Below are positions 35,301 through 47,585 of a stretch of DNA of 64,000 bases, one piece after another. The DNA is from Hofstenia miamia (Eukaryota > Xenacoelomorpha > Acoela). Each line of letters begins with the position of its first letter. Position 1 is the stretch's first letter. Under the pieces are notes generated by a model, which did no database searches, was not told where the DNA came from, and saw only the letters and a list, made by a program, of their open reading frames with translations. The position numbers and the translations under genes are program-made. The stretch covers positions 3,848,738 to 3,912,737 of the forward strand of contig SCFE01000001.1 in assembly GCA_004352715.1 (NCBI GenBank), in the 5' to 3' direction.

Positions 35301-36310
35301 TTAGCCCACCTTTTTGTCTTTTTAGCGGGAAAAAAAGTCAAAATTGATTAGTCTTTAAACATTCATAAACTATTCGCATGTGTTTTGTTCGACGGTAATC
35401 CAATATAACAATCTACACTTCTTAAATATTTCTGACTTGTGTATACGGGAGAGGTGAGTTCTAATTTGCTTTTAACAAATAAGGCACTCCACGTTTTCAG
35501 GTTGGACATTTCTTTTTTTTAATTTTAGTACTTTTAGCAGCTTTTTCGAACAGACACTGAATTTGAATGCCAGTTTTGTTCCATTTTCGAACGCTATTTA
35601 AGCACTGTGTCATGTAATTTTTATGTGAAGTGGTCTGAGAAAAGTGATCTTAAAAATGACTAGATTGCATGTCTATAAATATCTACCTCAAAGTTTTTCG
35701 GAGAACTTCATAAATCATTGCTCATTTTGCAAGGTGCATTAGATTTTGGGCAACTTGTAAATAACCATTTTACAATAATGGGAAAAAATTTGAACTACCC
35801 TCTTGTTAGAAATTTTCACTGATTGCGCCTTTTGTCAATGCCCTTTATTGAACTTTGTAAAAATTTACAACCCTATGTCTGAGTGTATTTTTATCTGAAA
35901 ATTGTTATACAAACAGCTAATTTTTATCAACAGCTTTTGCACATTAGTGCAATTTAGATTCACAGTGAGTTAGAAAATAGTACATAATTATATTCATGTT
36001 TCACATTTAGTACTAACTTCATTTGATTTGCAATGGGATGTTTAATTAGAAACCCTATGATTTACCTCTTAAAGTAATGGATCTTTGCAAATTTATAATA
36101 TAATATTGTTATTTAAAAACTTGCAATTTTCAATTATGTATTGTGATACTCCGAGTAACAGTTATATTTGCTATTCTGTCAATACATATTTATTGATTAA
36201 AATAAACAATTTAGTTAAATTGTTTCAAGTAAACCCTTATTTTTATATCAAATCTGTATAAATTACACTATGCATTACATAAATATTTGATTTAAATTCA
36301 ATTTTTGAAA
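35301..36310. other. AT-rich intergenic DNA, no gene seen
   Basis: No supported feature. Confidence 0.6.
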
Positions 36311-36604
36311 CTAAAAAATCAAGATAAACTTCCCATATGCGTTTTGGACATTTCTGTTCATAATACAAATGTCGAATGATATTCCGAACCCCATCTTGCT
36401 AGTGGAATCCGTTAGGACACTCTTCTCACTGAAGTTCTCTATAAATTTCTTCATGCAGTAATTTGGCACGTATTCAGTTTTTAATTGCAAGCTTTCGGTT
36501 TCCTGTTGCCAAAACTCCGTTTCCTGATAAAGATATTGGGTTAAAAGGAATTTTTTCATTTGAGTTTTCTGTTCCAACAGATTTTGATGGTAAATTTTCC
36601 ACAA
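36311..36604 (-). CDS. unrecognised Gln/Glu/Lys-rich reading frame
   Basis: A 97-residue frame starts MWKIYHQNLLEQKTQMKKFL and includes WQQETESLQLKTE, a likely coiled coil. The same frame continues upstream past one TAA near 36642 (ELLLY, stop, LVELIQNQELQRL) to about 36700, so it may be a broken exon of at least 125 residues. Nothing is recognised. An inverted repeat AAAAATATCCTTT ... AAAGGATATTTTT (36694-36757) lies just upstream. Confidence 0.3.
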   Translation of the reverse strand: MWKIYHQNLLEQKTQMKKFLLTQYLYQETEFWQQETESLQLKTEYVPNYCMKKFIENFSEKSVLTDSTSKMGFGISFDICIMNRNVQNAYGKFILIF

Positions 36605-37076
36605 TCGTTGTAGTTCTTGGTTTTGTATTAGTTCAACCAGTTAATATAGTAATAGTTCATTGCAAGATTCGACAAATTTCCCTACGAAGTTGCTAAAAAT
36701 ATCCTTTTGACAATTAGGTGAAAATTGGTGAAAGAATTTTAAAGGATATTTTTGCAATTGTAAGTTATACTGTGTGTGTACTCTTCAATTTTCATGAATC
36801 TTGAATTGCAGCACTCCTTGGCTACGGACTAGTAAATGGTACTTAGCCCTGAAGTTAAGATGTTTATTAAGCTTGATCCGTTAGTGTTTTATTTATGCAG
36901 CTATTATTCTAAAAGAAAATTATGTCGATTTTCGACTAAAATTCCATTAAGTGATTGAATGAAATGTAATACTATTATTTAATATTTTAACAACCAGTCT
37001 ATCAAATTTCTTTATCAGCACATTTTAATTACATATTCTCAATTAATTAGTTTACTGATGATAAACTCGGCACACC

Positions 37077-39378
37077 ATGCTATCAAAGGTTCACTTTTGT
37101 GCAAATCCAGCCGAAATGATTCAATTTAGACCTTACCACGGAAATGTATTGGCACATCATTTACATTCGAAGAGGTTTGGGAACGTCAAAGTTTGCGAGT
37201 TCAAAGAAGATTGTGATTCATTCTTTGATGAGTTTATACCCTTTTTTATGTCCTGCATAACAACAATAGAGGATAGTTGCGATGTATTGTTATATTGTTA
37301 ATAAAGATTTTAATAGTTTTTTAGGTTTACTTTAGTATTCGTCTTGGAATTGAATATTATAGTGATTGTTCTAATTTCATGTGGGAAGACATGAATATTG
37401 GACAATTTTCATATTATATCAATGATATTAATGGTGTTGATGGTAATGATAGAAGATATTTTAAACAGATTTCACAGATGAGTGACAGACCATATCCTGC
37501 ATTTAATGCAGAATCCGGTGTTAACGTTGCGGAATTTGAAGGTATTGCGTTTTTTTGATAATGTTATTTCAGTTCAGCTTTTTAGTATAAAATAATTCCA
37601 CATTTGCACTGTATTTGTTGCAGTTACCATATTGCCATTTATATTTTGATAACGTGTTAAGTGTACTCCTACCTAATTCGGTGATTTCAAAATACTAGAA
37701 CTACCGAAATTTCGGTATCCTATAATCGCTGTAGGGGTCATTTTTCGCCTCCACCTTAAAAAGTTGCTGAAAGACCTAATTCAGTCTTATAACTAAACTA
37801 CCTTTGCTGTTTTTGAAACATATTGCATTCTGTATAGGTATAATTTTGTTATTAATTTGAACAATTCAGACAGACATGTTGACACAAACAGTTGGTCTCG
37901 AACCGTGCACAGTCAGACTTTTCATTGAAAAAGTTGTGATGTACTTGAGACACATGAATAATTTGTACCATAAATGTTGCCATAACAGGGAGCACATTTA
38001 TCCACGAATGGGCCAATTAGATGTGTGCGTTGCATTAACAAGATAGTTCGTTTAGAATTGTTACTGGCATATATATTGTCCAAAGGTTTTTTAATCGATT
38101 CTCCTGAGAAGACTCAAGAAATTAGACTCTATAGAAATCGCTCCAGCCAAGAATCAGATGTTTTTTCGTATGATGCTGAAACTTTAAAACTTAATTATTG
38201 GAATGATAACAAAAAGTACGGAAAATTTGACGTGATCTACAGCAAAGATACTCCGTACATTAAAGATACAAGATTGCAGGTACTAATTCTAAATGTTTAT
38301 GTGCCGACAACTACATGAAATTACTCCTAAACGTGATATACAGTTTGCTTTGTATTTTATCGAATGAGATTTAAATAGTGAAATTTTTATCAGGATATAT
38401 TAAATATAACTATTTTTAACAAAAATTCCTGAATATCAATTATTTATATTGCGTAGGTTTAATTGAAGATAACATGAAAAGAACTAATATTAAGTGCAAA
38501 CTTCCCATTTTGTGTAAACTTAATTGTGCTGTTTGATTTTTTACATAGTGCCAATCTCTTCTAAACTCTGAATTTTATTTTTTCTAGATTTCCGCTGTCT
38601 CAAATCCAGAAGCTTCTAAAGCAGGTGAAGAATATATAATCCGGGATGAAAACAATGATCTTTGTTTAACATGCGATCCTGCATCTGTAGCATTTGTTCG
38701 AAAGGAAGACACATCGAATTACAATCTTCAAGAAGACTTTAATGAGGTCAGAGCATATTCGGTTTTGTATTATTATGTTATTATTTTATTTATAAACGTT
38801 TTTATTCCTGTACTGACAAACAGTAAAAAGGAAAATAATATTTACAAAATCACATAAGGCAAGACTGTCACAAAAACTTCGGATAACTATCGTCCATCAG
38901 ATATTTACATGTAGTATAATAAAATGTTTTCTTGTATATCTCAGTACGGGTAACAGGAAGAGATATCATACGTCGAGTCACTCGGGCGGAGAGTATTCTT
39001 GAAAATTTGGTAAACATAGGCCGCGCGCAAACGATACAACTTTTGTTGCGAAACCAATCCATTTGAGTCAATGAAAATTATGTGTACATCAAAATATGCA
39101 CAGGAACTTCAGTTCCCAGTCAATCAATTTTGCTACAATATGATTGAATGGAACTTTTGGAGCTTCATAAACGATTTGGAGAATAATGGTAGCTTCAACA
39201 GTTATATTGATTGGGATGGCATGGCGTCATTATATTCGCATGGTATGTATTTTTTTGAATACTGCGCTGCACAATTTCCTTAATTTTAGAATTGGCATTC
39301 ATCAATATTTTCAAATGTTTTTTTTTAGAAACTATAAATCAGTGGTACCATTCGAGCTTACTAAGTGATAACACTTAA
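37077..39378 (+). CDS. six-exon host gene, possible divergent OTU-like protein
   Basis: The proposed exons are 37077-37283, 37325-37541, 37874-38279, 38588-38746, 39104-39242 and 39329-39378. All introns are GT-AG and all phases fit, ending in TAA. ATG 37077 follows an in-frame TAA at 37062 and is a reasonable start. Exon 3 needs a 2 bp correction in GTGTG near 38022-38026, perhaps a TG slip. The model gives about 390 residues. Exon 3 resembles OTU cysteine proteases weakly: RLELLLAYILSKGFLI, then LKLNY and KFDVIYSKD, where OTU enzymes have HYDSVY. The catalytic His would be Lys, so it would be inactive or a different fold. Identity is uncertain; the exon structure is the stronger claim. The first intron is only 41 nt. 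Confidence 0.55.
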
Positions 39379-40233
39379 CCGCTAGTTGGCGGTTGGATCC
39401 TTTAGAACGCCAGTGCTCACAAGCAGCCTGTTTTCAAGAATTACACAGGTTATAGAAAATACATTTCTTGACTTTTTAGCATTCATCCATCATAAGCTGC
39501 CTACTATATAAAAATGTGCGACTTGCATTCTATATAGTAGGCCTTAGTGTTGATTAGCTAGTTGGAACGTAGGGGCACTGTGCGAGCCGATTTTTTGTTT
39601 ATTTGGATTTTTTATTTTGGTTCAATCCGACTGCTATGTAATATAAATCAAGTGACATATTGTTTAGCGCTGTGCAAACGTCTTCGTTAAAACCGAAATG
39701 TAGGATAATAAATGCAATTGCTATCAGAGAATGATTGATTGCATCGCCTCAAACGAAGTGGCTCTAAAACAATTGCAGTTTTATCAATAGCATACTGAAG
39801 ACTGAATCATTTAAACAATATCACTGAATTCTTACCAGATGACTGATCAAGAAAATGTCTCACCTGCTAAGAATCATAGCCTAAAATGCTTGTCACCTTC
39901 TAACCAAGGCAATGCATGAAAATAGAAAAATACATCTCATATTTTGACTAAAGATGTTACCAAAACACCGAATTTAGTGTGATGCTAATAATCAACAGTA
40001 TTCAATAACGTTATTAAAATTAAAAACGATCATTCCAACATAATTAACTGCTCTTGTATTGGAGCACAGAAATTGTATAGAGATAACAATATTTCTGTAA
40101 AAATATTTACAATTCTATTTGCGGAATTAATTAGAAAATAGTATTTTTGCGTATATACAATACATAAATAAGTAGAATAAGGAAACGTAAATGTTCATGA
40201 ACAAAAATAATATTCACGATAAAAAATCAAAAT
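39379..40233. other. intergenic DNA with a strong hairpin, no gene seen
   Basis: GCCTACTATATA (39499-39510) pairs perfectly with TATATAGTAGGC (39531-39542) around a 20 nt loop. AAGTGATAACACTT and ACCGCTAGTTGGCGGT (39363-39392) are smaller inverted repeats next to the stop codon of the upstream gene. AATAAA lies near 39707. Confidence 0.5.
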
Positions 40234-40704
40234 TTGAAGTTGATTGTGAACAGGCGGTTTTTGTTTACGCTTTTACAATCTAAATTGACTTGTATGTTTA
40301 ATCAAATTCTTCATATGAAATGTAAAACATGCAGCAATGTCATAAAGGATGATGTTATATTCTACTGCAATACATGTGGAGTTAGCATGCACTGGACATC
40401 CTCATGTACAGGATTTACTTTCCCACCGCTGCAATTTCTATTAGAATTAAAGACAAATTTTTTACTTTTATGCAATACCTGTGATGAGAACGGGAAGAAA
40501 GAATTATTGGTAGCTGAATTTGGAAAAATTCGAGTCAATTCAAATTTGGAAAAAACTATTAACGTGGTGGGAAAATGTGCATATTCGATGAAAAGTAAAA
40601 TTGATGATTTTACCAACAATAATCATTCCAGCAAAAATACGGATAATCTTCTTTCACAGGATCTTATACAAATGATAAAATTTAACAATGTCCGAATTAA
40701 ATAA
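40234..40704 (+). CDS. ORF1-like protein with PHD/zinc-finger motif
   Basis: This 156-residue frame holds CKTCSNVIKDDVIFYCNTCG, then MHWTSSC and further on LLCNTCDENG. C-x2-C, C-x2-C and H-x4-C spacing followed by C-x2-C is PHD-like, as found in ORF1 of several CR1-group LINEs. The rest is Lys/Asn-rich. The annotated start is the furthest ATG; a start nearer 40279 (MFNQILHMKCKTC) is as likely. It would bind element RNA or chromatin; this is inferred from the family. Confidence 0.6.
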   Translation: MKLIVNRRFLFTLLQSKLTCMFNQILHMKCKTCSNVIKDDVIFYCNTCGVSMHWTSSCTGFTFPPLQFLLELKTNFLLLCNTCDENGKKELLVAEFGKIRVNSNLEKTINVVGKCAYSMKSKIDDFTNNNHSSKNTDNLLSQDLIQMIKFNNVRIK

Positions 40705-40984
40705 CCGTGATTACCTTAGTCTCGTTATCCTCGGCATGGGATGCCCGAAAGCTCATAGCAAATGCTCGAAAGTTAAAATCATTCAATGAAAATGTTTGGT
40801 TAAACAAGATTTTGTCTAAGGAAGAACGGTAAGTAGAAAAGCAGACGTGAAAGAAAAGGTTTGATTTAATTTCTAATGGCACATCTAAAGATAGAATAAA
40901 AATTCGTAACCTAAAACTTTATGTTGATGGCAAAGAATTATCTACAAAATGAATACCTACTAAAAGAAGAACTTTAAAAAATAT

Positions 40985-42220
40985 GTCGTTTGCTTAAGTT
41001 CATAACAATAACGTTAATGATTTTCATCAGAATTTTTTGGAATTGAAAGAGATGGTTTTAGTATGCTACGATTATGCTGTTATTACACTACAAGAAACAA
41101 AACTGAATAACTTCCATGCAACTTTACGTTATGAAATAATAGATTACTATATATTTTGTAGCGATCATGATTTAACTGAGTTTACTGAAACCGGTGGTGG
41201 TGGCCTCATTACTTATGTTAGTAAAAAATGGTGTCCAACAAAACCTAACATTATATTCTATTCCATACATTGAACGTTTGTTGGTTAATTGTCGTCCGCG
41301 GTTCTTACCATCAGAATATACCTCAATTATTGTAGCTAATATATTCTGTCGCCCACAGTGTAATAAAAGAACTGTAAAGGAATGACCCGTAAAATAATAA
41401 CAAATACGATCAAGGCTTACATCATTGTTATCGGAGATGTGAAAGAGCCACGTTTTGTATTCTGTGAGTCTGTTGGTATAGAGAATTGCGTAATTCAAGC
41501 TACATGTATGCCTAATAAGTATCAATAAGATGTTGCTTATGTCTCAAAACGTTCTTTCTATAATGCTCAGGTAATGGCGCCATTGGGTGCAGCATATGAG
41601 TATCACTCTCTGTCCTCTTATCGACTGTCACAACAAACCACGCTATACCTTAGTCTCAAACACGCAAATTTTATATAACCGCGATCAACTACAATGTGCT
41701 TTAGAATGTACCGACTGGTCTGTACTCTGCGATAATACAGATGACATTAACAATGTTGTCGAAACTGTTGAAGGATATATCGTGTTCTTGCTTGGGCAAT
41801 GTAAACATCCAAACAAAGGTAACCGTAAGAGCATTCTTACTAGAATTGTTAACAAAGATGATCTCCAAAACCTAGTGAAACTTAAACAGGCAATAAAATA
41901 CGGCAATCTAATCAGTAGCAATGAAATTCAGAGGCAAATCAATAAAAAAGTTTTGAATATCGACAGATATCTATTAGATCGATGAATACAATGAAATGAA
42001 ACGTAGAACTAAACCAAAGACAAACAAGGTAAAGCATGAATACTACGCCCAAGATGATGATCTTATATTTAATAATAATAATAATAATGTTATTGGGCTA
42101 ACTGTTACAGAAAGCAATATTAAAAATATTTTCAGACAAATTAGTACATCTACATCACCTGGGCCTGGCAACATCCTCCCTTGGATTGAGATGTTTTTAT
42201 CAATGTGTATTTACTGCTAG
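40985..42220 (+). pseudogene. LINE endonuclease and start of reverse transcriptase
   Basis: The endonuclease has VITLQETKLN (41070-41105), GGGLITYVSKKW (41194-41230), RPRFLPSEYTSIIV (41294-41335) and VIGDVKEPRF (41428-41458). Linker sequence, ALECTDWSVL then TVEGYIVFLLGQC, lies at 41587-41983, and ISTSTSPGPGN (42137-42169), the usual RT entry motif, follows. Frames change at about 41275, 41385 and 41530 and there are several stops. The endonuclease would nick target DNA; this copy cannot. Confidence 0.8.
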
Positions 42221-43327
42221 TTGCCGTTTGGCATAAACACAGTTTTTATAAGTATTTATTTTTGGCTTTCAGTATTCTATACACAAAAATTTTTATGTCA
42301 ACTTGAACAGAAGTTCTTTTGTATTGTTGCCATTAGCAATTAATTTAATTCGTATCTCGGTATCATTTTCATTTTGGCTGTCTGGAATTTGTTTACTTTA
42401 GTTTGTTGAAGTTGATGTATAGCTTTGATTTCATTCTGATACTTATTCCAACACGATGTGCAAGTGCTTTAATGAATTATATTATTGGATAGGTTCTTTA
42501 TTTTTAAAGCTGTAAATTGGAATAAACAATGCTATTATATAGGAATAACACAAACATTTGCATAGTTATTTGTTTGAAATCTGTTATCATCTGTAAGATA
42601 TTTGCATTAGCATAATAACGGAAGCCTATACTTTTCACAATGTTTTTAAATTTGATAACTTTTTTTTAAATATAATTATATAATTAGAAAAACAGCCTTG
42701 TATGGAGTAGCAGAATTTTCTTGCACTTTCGTTGAATTTCCAGGTTTGAGTGTGTATGTCTGTTTTACAAAAGCATGTTATCTTTTGTTTTTCCGTATCA
42801 TAGGATAAGCAGATGTAACTTCGAGGATATTTTCTTCACCTTGACAATCATTGAAACGGAAACTCAATAAAGTTCACTTTAATTAATTATTTAAATTTTC
42901 ACAACATGTCCATTAATCATGTACATTTTTTGTTGTATTGGTCTATACATTAAATATCTCTAGGATTTTTTTACGTGGAACCCCATGCTTAGAAAAATGT
43001 AATATCTCAATCCCATCAAAACAAATCACCATAATTAGTCTACCGTAATATACTTATATAGCAAAAGTTCAAGAAAGTACACTACAATGTGTTTTTTAGT
43101 TGTAAGAAGAAGAATATTTTTTAATTAAATAATTTTTCCGTGATACATTGAGCTTGATGAAAGTTGGCCCTCCTTTAGTGTCATGAAAATCTGTTCTAGC
43201 CAGTCCACTATGTTTTGTAGGACCATTCCAAAGTATTATACATATAATTATCGTTATTTCTCACATTTACTGGATGGCCATTATTCTACTAAGAACGACA
43301 GAAGTTTAGTCAGAAACCAATACCTAA
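42221..43327. other. AT-rich intergenic DNA, no gene seen
   Basis: No supported feature. Confidence 0.6.
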
Positions 43328-43329
43328 TA

Positions 43330-44081
43330 CAGTCAAGTTCGTTTAATCCGGATTCCTGCGGACTGAAAATTTTATCCGGATTAAAAAAAATCCGAATTAT
43401 AGGAATTTATATTGATTATGAATTAATAAGAATACATGTACATAGTTGGTAAAGTCATATAGACATATATGGTTATAATGTATTTTAAAAGGAGTTAAAG
43501 AATTGTAAGGTATGAAATAAAGTAAAAAGTATAAAGTAGGTACTATATAAAGTATGTGAAATAAGCCATCACATTCAGTATGTCTTGAGTGATCAAAACA
43601 ACCAATGGATGATTAACCGCAATTAGGTGAGCAGTTCGTGTGTAGCAGTAGTCAGTCTGTCTTTCACTAATCTCATTGCTTTGCTTGCCACCCTCTCGCG
43701 TTTAGCTCAATTGTTGTATAGAGTTGGTAGGTAATGTAACAGATACTCATGCGCCTAAAACGGTAAATTAATTAAGACTCTAGTGCGTGGGGGCTCATGG
43801 CTAATATAGAAGCTTTTAATTTCTATTATTCAGTAAGTAAGTAATGAGACGGCATGAAGCAAAACTACATTTGATTATCTGTAGCAAATACATTAATCCG
43901 GATTTTTTTATGGAATCAGAGAGAAAAATCATCCGGAATAGACGAATATCCGGATTATAAAATTCGGATTATAAGCATATATTATTATGGAATAGATAGA
44001 CAGAAAATTTGAAACTTTGAAATTCAACCGGTTTAAACAAATATCCGGATTATGGGAATCCGGATTAAACGAACTTGACTG
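43330..44081. mobile_element. pogo/Tigger-type MITE, 752 bp
   Basis: It begins CAGTCAAGTTCGTTTAATCC and ends with the reverse complement. The terminal repeats are perfect over 27 bp and flanked by TA (43328-43329, 44082-44083). Inside, at both ends, the palindromic word ATCCGGAT or its variants recurs many times (near 43373, 43386, 43895, 43931, 43950, 43966, 44043). CAGTC ends with a TCCGGA core and TA duplication point to the pogo branch of Tc1/mariner. No transposase is present, so it depends on a helper. Confidence 0.9.
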
Positions 44082-44510
44082 TATATAGGAAAGTCAAATT
44101 CCCGATATATGTGCATTTAAAAGTAAAAAGAACTAGAAAAGCACTCGGAGAGCGCAGACCTCCGCAACGTAGTTTGTTTCCCCCGGATCAGCACCAAAAT
44201 TTCATGGATTCCTCCTTGGGCGGAGGAAAGTTGCTAACAGACAAACAAACCAACGCTACCAAAAACATAACCTCTTTGGCGGAGGTAATAACTAAAATTA
44301 TTTGAACAAAATATTTCTTAAATCGGGAGCATATCATTGAAGTATTTTTTTATGAAAAGTATCATTAATTAGCAATACACTGGGCAAATTGTAAATTCTT
44401 AATTCGGGTTTTTGGTATTTTATTTGAGCTATACGTTGTTTTGACATATGAGCATGGAATTATCAGCTTTTGTTGAGCTGCATATCTAGGCCAATGTACT
44501 ACACCTTAAG

Positions 44511-44556
<46 letters not shown>

Positions 44557-45059
44557 AATGAAATGTGGAATTTTGCGATATAATAATATACAAAGGTTTT
44601 GTTTGAAGGAATAACAATATTAAATTAATATTTGTGAACATTTGAATCAAAAAATTAAGTTCATTTTCAAATTCAACATCACAAACTACTCTAGATAACA
44701 AAGTTTTATAAAAATCTAATAGGCCTTCCTGAACACCTCCCGGTTTCTAAAGTGAGCAGCCCTGTATTTAGAAGCCCTTGTCTGCAGCCAATGACTCGTT
44801 GTTGATTTTTAAATAAATTCTGAACCTAAAACTTTATTGAATTCATTAAACGAATATTTTGTGCATATGTTTTCTTCAATGAAGTTTTAAACTAAATCAT
44901 CAATTAAAAGAGAAAAAGTTTAGGCCAGTTGAAGAAAAACTTACAATTTAATGATTTTATTATTTTGAGCCAACAAAATTCTTTCTGCAAACAATGCATT
45001 AATCACTATTGAAAAAACAATAAATTGCCAGTATGTTGAAAGCTAATTCAACAGCAGGT
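44082..45059. other. intergenic DNA with TA microsatellite, no gene seen
   Basis: An uninterrupted TA run lies at about 44515-44552. The reading frame 44075-44305, which starts in the MITE end, shows no motif. Confidence 0.6.
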
Positions 45060-45600
45060 AAAAATATTGATAGACGATATTGCAAAGAATGTAGAGATTA
45101 TAAAGCCACAGAATAAAACTTTGTCATCTCGTTTTGAATCCTCTAAAAAGAATGAATTAGTGATGAAGGAAAAATTTAAGGAAATTGATATACTTGATTG
45201 TAAAGGACTGATTTCATCATTAAGCTGGCCAATGGTGCTTGTCAGAAGCAAGCAAATGCTATGAACAAAGAGCAGTCTCAACTTCTCAAAAATATTGGAG
45301 TCAATATAGTAAAATTGTGGAAAGTTGAAAAGAATCTGTCTGATTTTATAGAACAGTATGTAGCATAATCTCTAACAAAAAAATTGAATTCAAAACAAAA
45401 GAAAAAGAAAAACAGAACACAAAACTCAAATTAAAAGCTTGAATCAATTTATTAGAAATTAGCTTCTAATGATTTTGCCAAATTGTAAAAGTAAATATTG
45501 GTCGCAACTCATTTGACAAAATGCGTGTTGACATTAAGCTCTGCATTGATTTTAGCTTACCACCAAGTTCACACAGAACTAATTATGTGGACATTGCTTG
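45060..45600 (+). pseudogene. decayed coding segment, unrecognised
   Basis: 45067-45230 reads IDDIAKNVEIIKPQNKTLSS and a charged helical stretch. After frame changes SDFIEQYVA (about 45340-45367) is followed by Lys-rich sequence. 45490-45600 then reads VNIGRNSFDKMRVDIKLCID and ends RTNYVDIA. The composition looks like a transposon ORF1 or a retrogene; I cannot name it. Confidence 0.3.
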
Positions 45601-47585
45601 ATTTTTAAATATGTTTATTAATTTTTATATAAATAGAACCTAAGTGCTGTAAAATTGATGGAAATTTACAATTTAGTGGTTTACTCTTGCTTCATTGGTT
45701 TATTTATTTTATACATTATGCGAAGCTAAGTGAATGTTGTGTGTGATGATCTAAGGCTGTGTGTGAGGAGATAATAAAGTGGATTTCAGCCTCGATAGTT
45801 ACATACAATTAGGTTACGGCTAGGTATAGGAATGTTTTTCTCTATTGCTTAGCTCGCCAACATTTGCTTGTGTGACATATAGTAACAAATGCTCAAAAGG
45901 TGAGAAGCCATCATAAGGATTATTGTTGTTATATTACTAACATTATTTTGAATGCAAATTGTTGACTCATAAGAGACCAAAATGAGACTGTGTTATTTAT
46001 TTATATATATTTTAATTATAAGTAGGTTAGGAGCTGCTGTAGTTTATAGAAGCCTTTTTAATTGTCTGCAGCTAGTAGTTTGTCAGTGGTACATGTCAGT
46101 CCTTATTGTGATATATGCTTATTTTATTTAAATGTAGGAAACTGCCTTAAGCTTAGATTAAATGTCTTTCAACTGTGTAATGGCAGTTAGTATCCTGTTG
46201 CAAGTATATTACATTCGCACATTAAGTCTATGCAAATTGAGAATGAGAATTAAGTTGAGTAGTGGCTTGTATTTATTACACCATAAGTAAGGCACACATA
46301 ACAAAACTATTTCAATGAGATTGAGCTGAGTAGCAGCGGATGGAACAATGGATGCAGATGGATGGAATTGAGCCAAACTGTTGGAAACCTGCGAACTGTC
46401 TTTAAGATATTGCTTTGGGCAAGAGGGCCCAGCTTGTTCTCTCTTGACTTTTACTTTCGAAAATGCTACCTCAATACTAGTGATGAATGGTTACATTAAC
46501 TCTGGAGTATTAATTAAGTTATATCGCTATAAATGTACTATTCTGAAAGAAAAGAGAGTGAAAGTACTCATTACCCCGCACAATGGAAACTGCAGGCATT
46601 TGTACCTAAATTGTACAACATTATTATGCACATCCCTTGCATGGGTGATGATGTAACAATTATGTGAGTAATCTTGAGAAAAATTCCTTTTTGATCTTAA
46701 TGAAATTCATATTGAAGTTCATAAACTTTTGAAAAGTAAAGTTAGTTTACCATTATTGGAAATTGAAAGTTTAGTTTAATTTTTAATACTTATGATGCAC
46801 TTAAAATAAGTAAGCAAGAGTAAATTCCTACATGAGCGATATTATGACAAGAATAACTGATAAAATTAAAATAATTTTAATAAGAAACTGAGAGCAAACA
46901 CCCACATTTGATTAAAGAGAAAATTGCAATATATTATAAAACCCAAATGATGAGCAATATATTTACCATGAGATTGTTTGATATTTTGTATAATAATAAA
47001 TTATTATCTATTATTAACAAATTGCAAGATATAAAATAATATTTATGCAACTCCATACATTTTTATTTTAATTTCAAGTCCTTACCTCAGGCAAAATTTC
47101 CGAATACAATGTGATAAAAATATAAATATATTAATTTTGATTATTCAAATTGTTATACTCATATTATTATAACAAGTATTATATGCGGTTTGTTAATTTA
47201 AACCCACCATAAATTTCTCTCATGACTCTTTGATGAGTTAGCAGCAATTCCATTACAATAAAACTATATCTTTAGCCAATGTATTTACATAAATATCAGG
47301 GTTGTCGTGGGATGGGATGAGACATTAGCATTAATCACATGGATTAAAACATCACAAAATATCGCATCAAAAACCTCTCAAGATGACTTGTAATGGTACA
47401 AAAAATTTCAATCTTCGGAATTATGCTACATCTCCACCCATTTTGTAGTAGAGTTTAAAAATTTCCACTGCTGTGTTATCCAAAACAATCTTACTTATTA
47501 ATTGAAAGAGTTCATGAGATTTGTGTAACATAATCGTAATCTGAGCATATGTGGTCAAATTGAGAAAAAGAAGAAGAAACCAAGA
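45601..47585. other. AT-rich intergenic DNA, no gene seen
   Basis: GGTTACGGCTAGGTATAGGA near 45812 faintly recalls LTR words of the A/B/D family, but nothing else supports an LTR. No gene. Confidence 0.5.

Larger units (their letters stand above)
40234..42220 (+). mobile_element. CR1-like non-LTR retrotransposon, broken and 3'-truncated
   Basis: A zinc-finger ORF1-like frame is followed by an APE endonuclease and the first part of a reverse transcriptase. All lie on the plus strand in the order of CR1/jockey-type LINEs. The RT stops shortly after its opening motif near 42170, and ordinary AT-rich DNA follows. Several stops and frameshifts make it inactive. Confidence 0.8.

Noticed and set aside
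38940-39065. Frame with RDIIRRVTRAESILENLV in the fourth intron of the 37 kb gene
   Set aside because: Lies between a phase-matching donor and acceptor. Without transcripts I cannot support it as an alternative exon.
46381-46656. 91-residue frame
   Set aside because: It lacks an ATG at its start, and there is no motif, splice signal or related sequence.
45800-46660. Solo LTR of the A/B/D family
   Set aside because: Only one ~20 bp resemblance; no TGTAG/CTACA ends or flanking duplication found.
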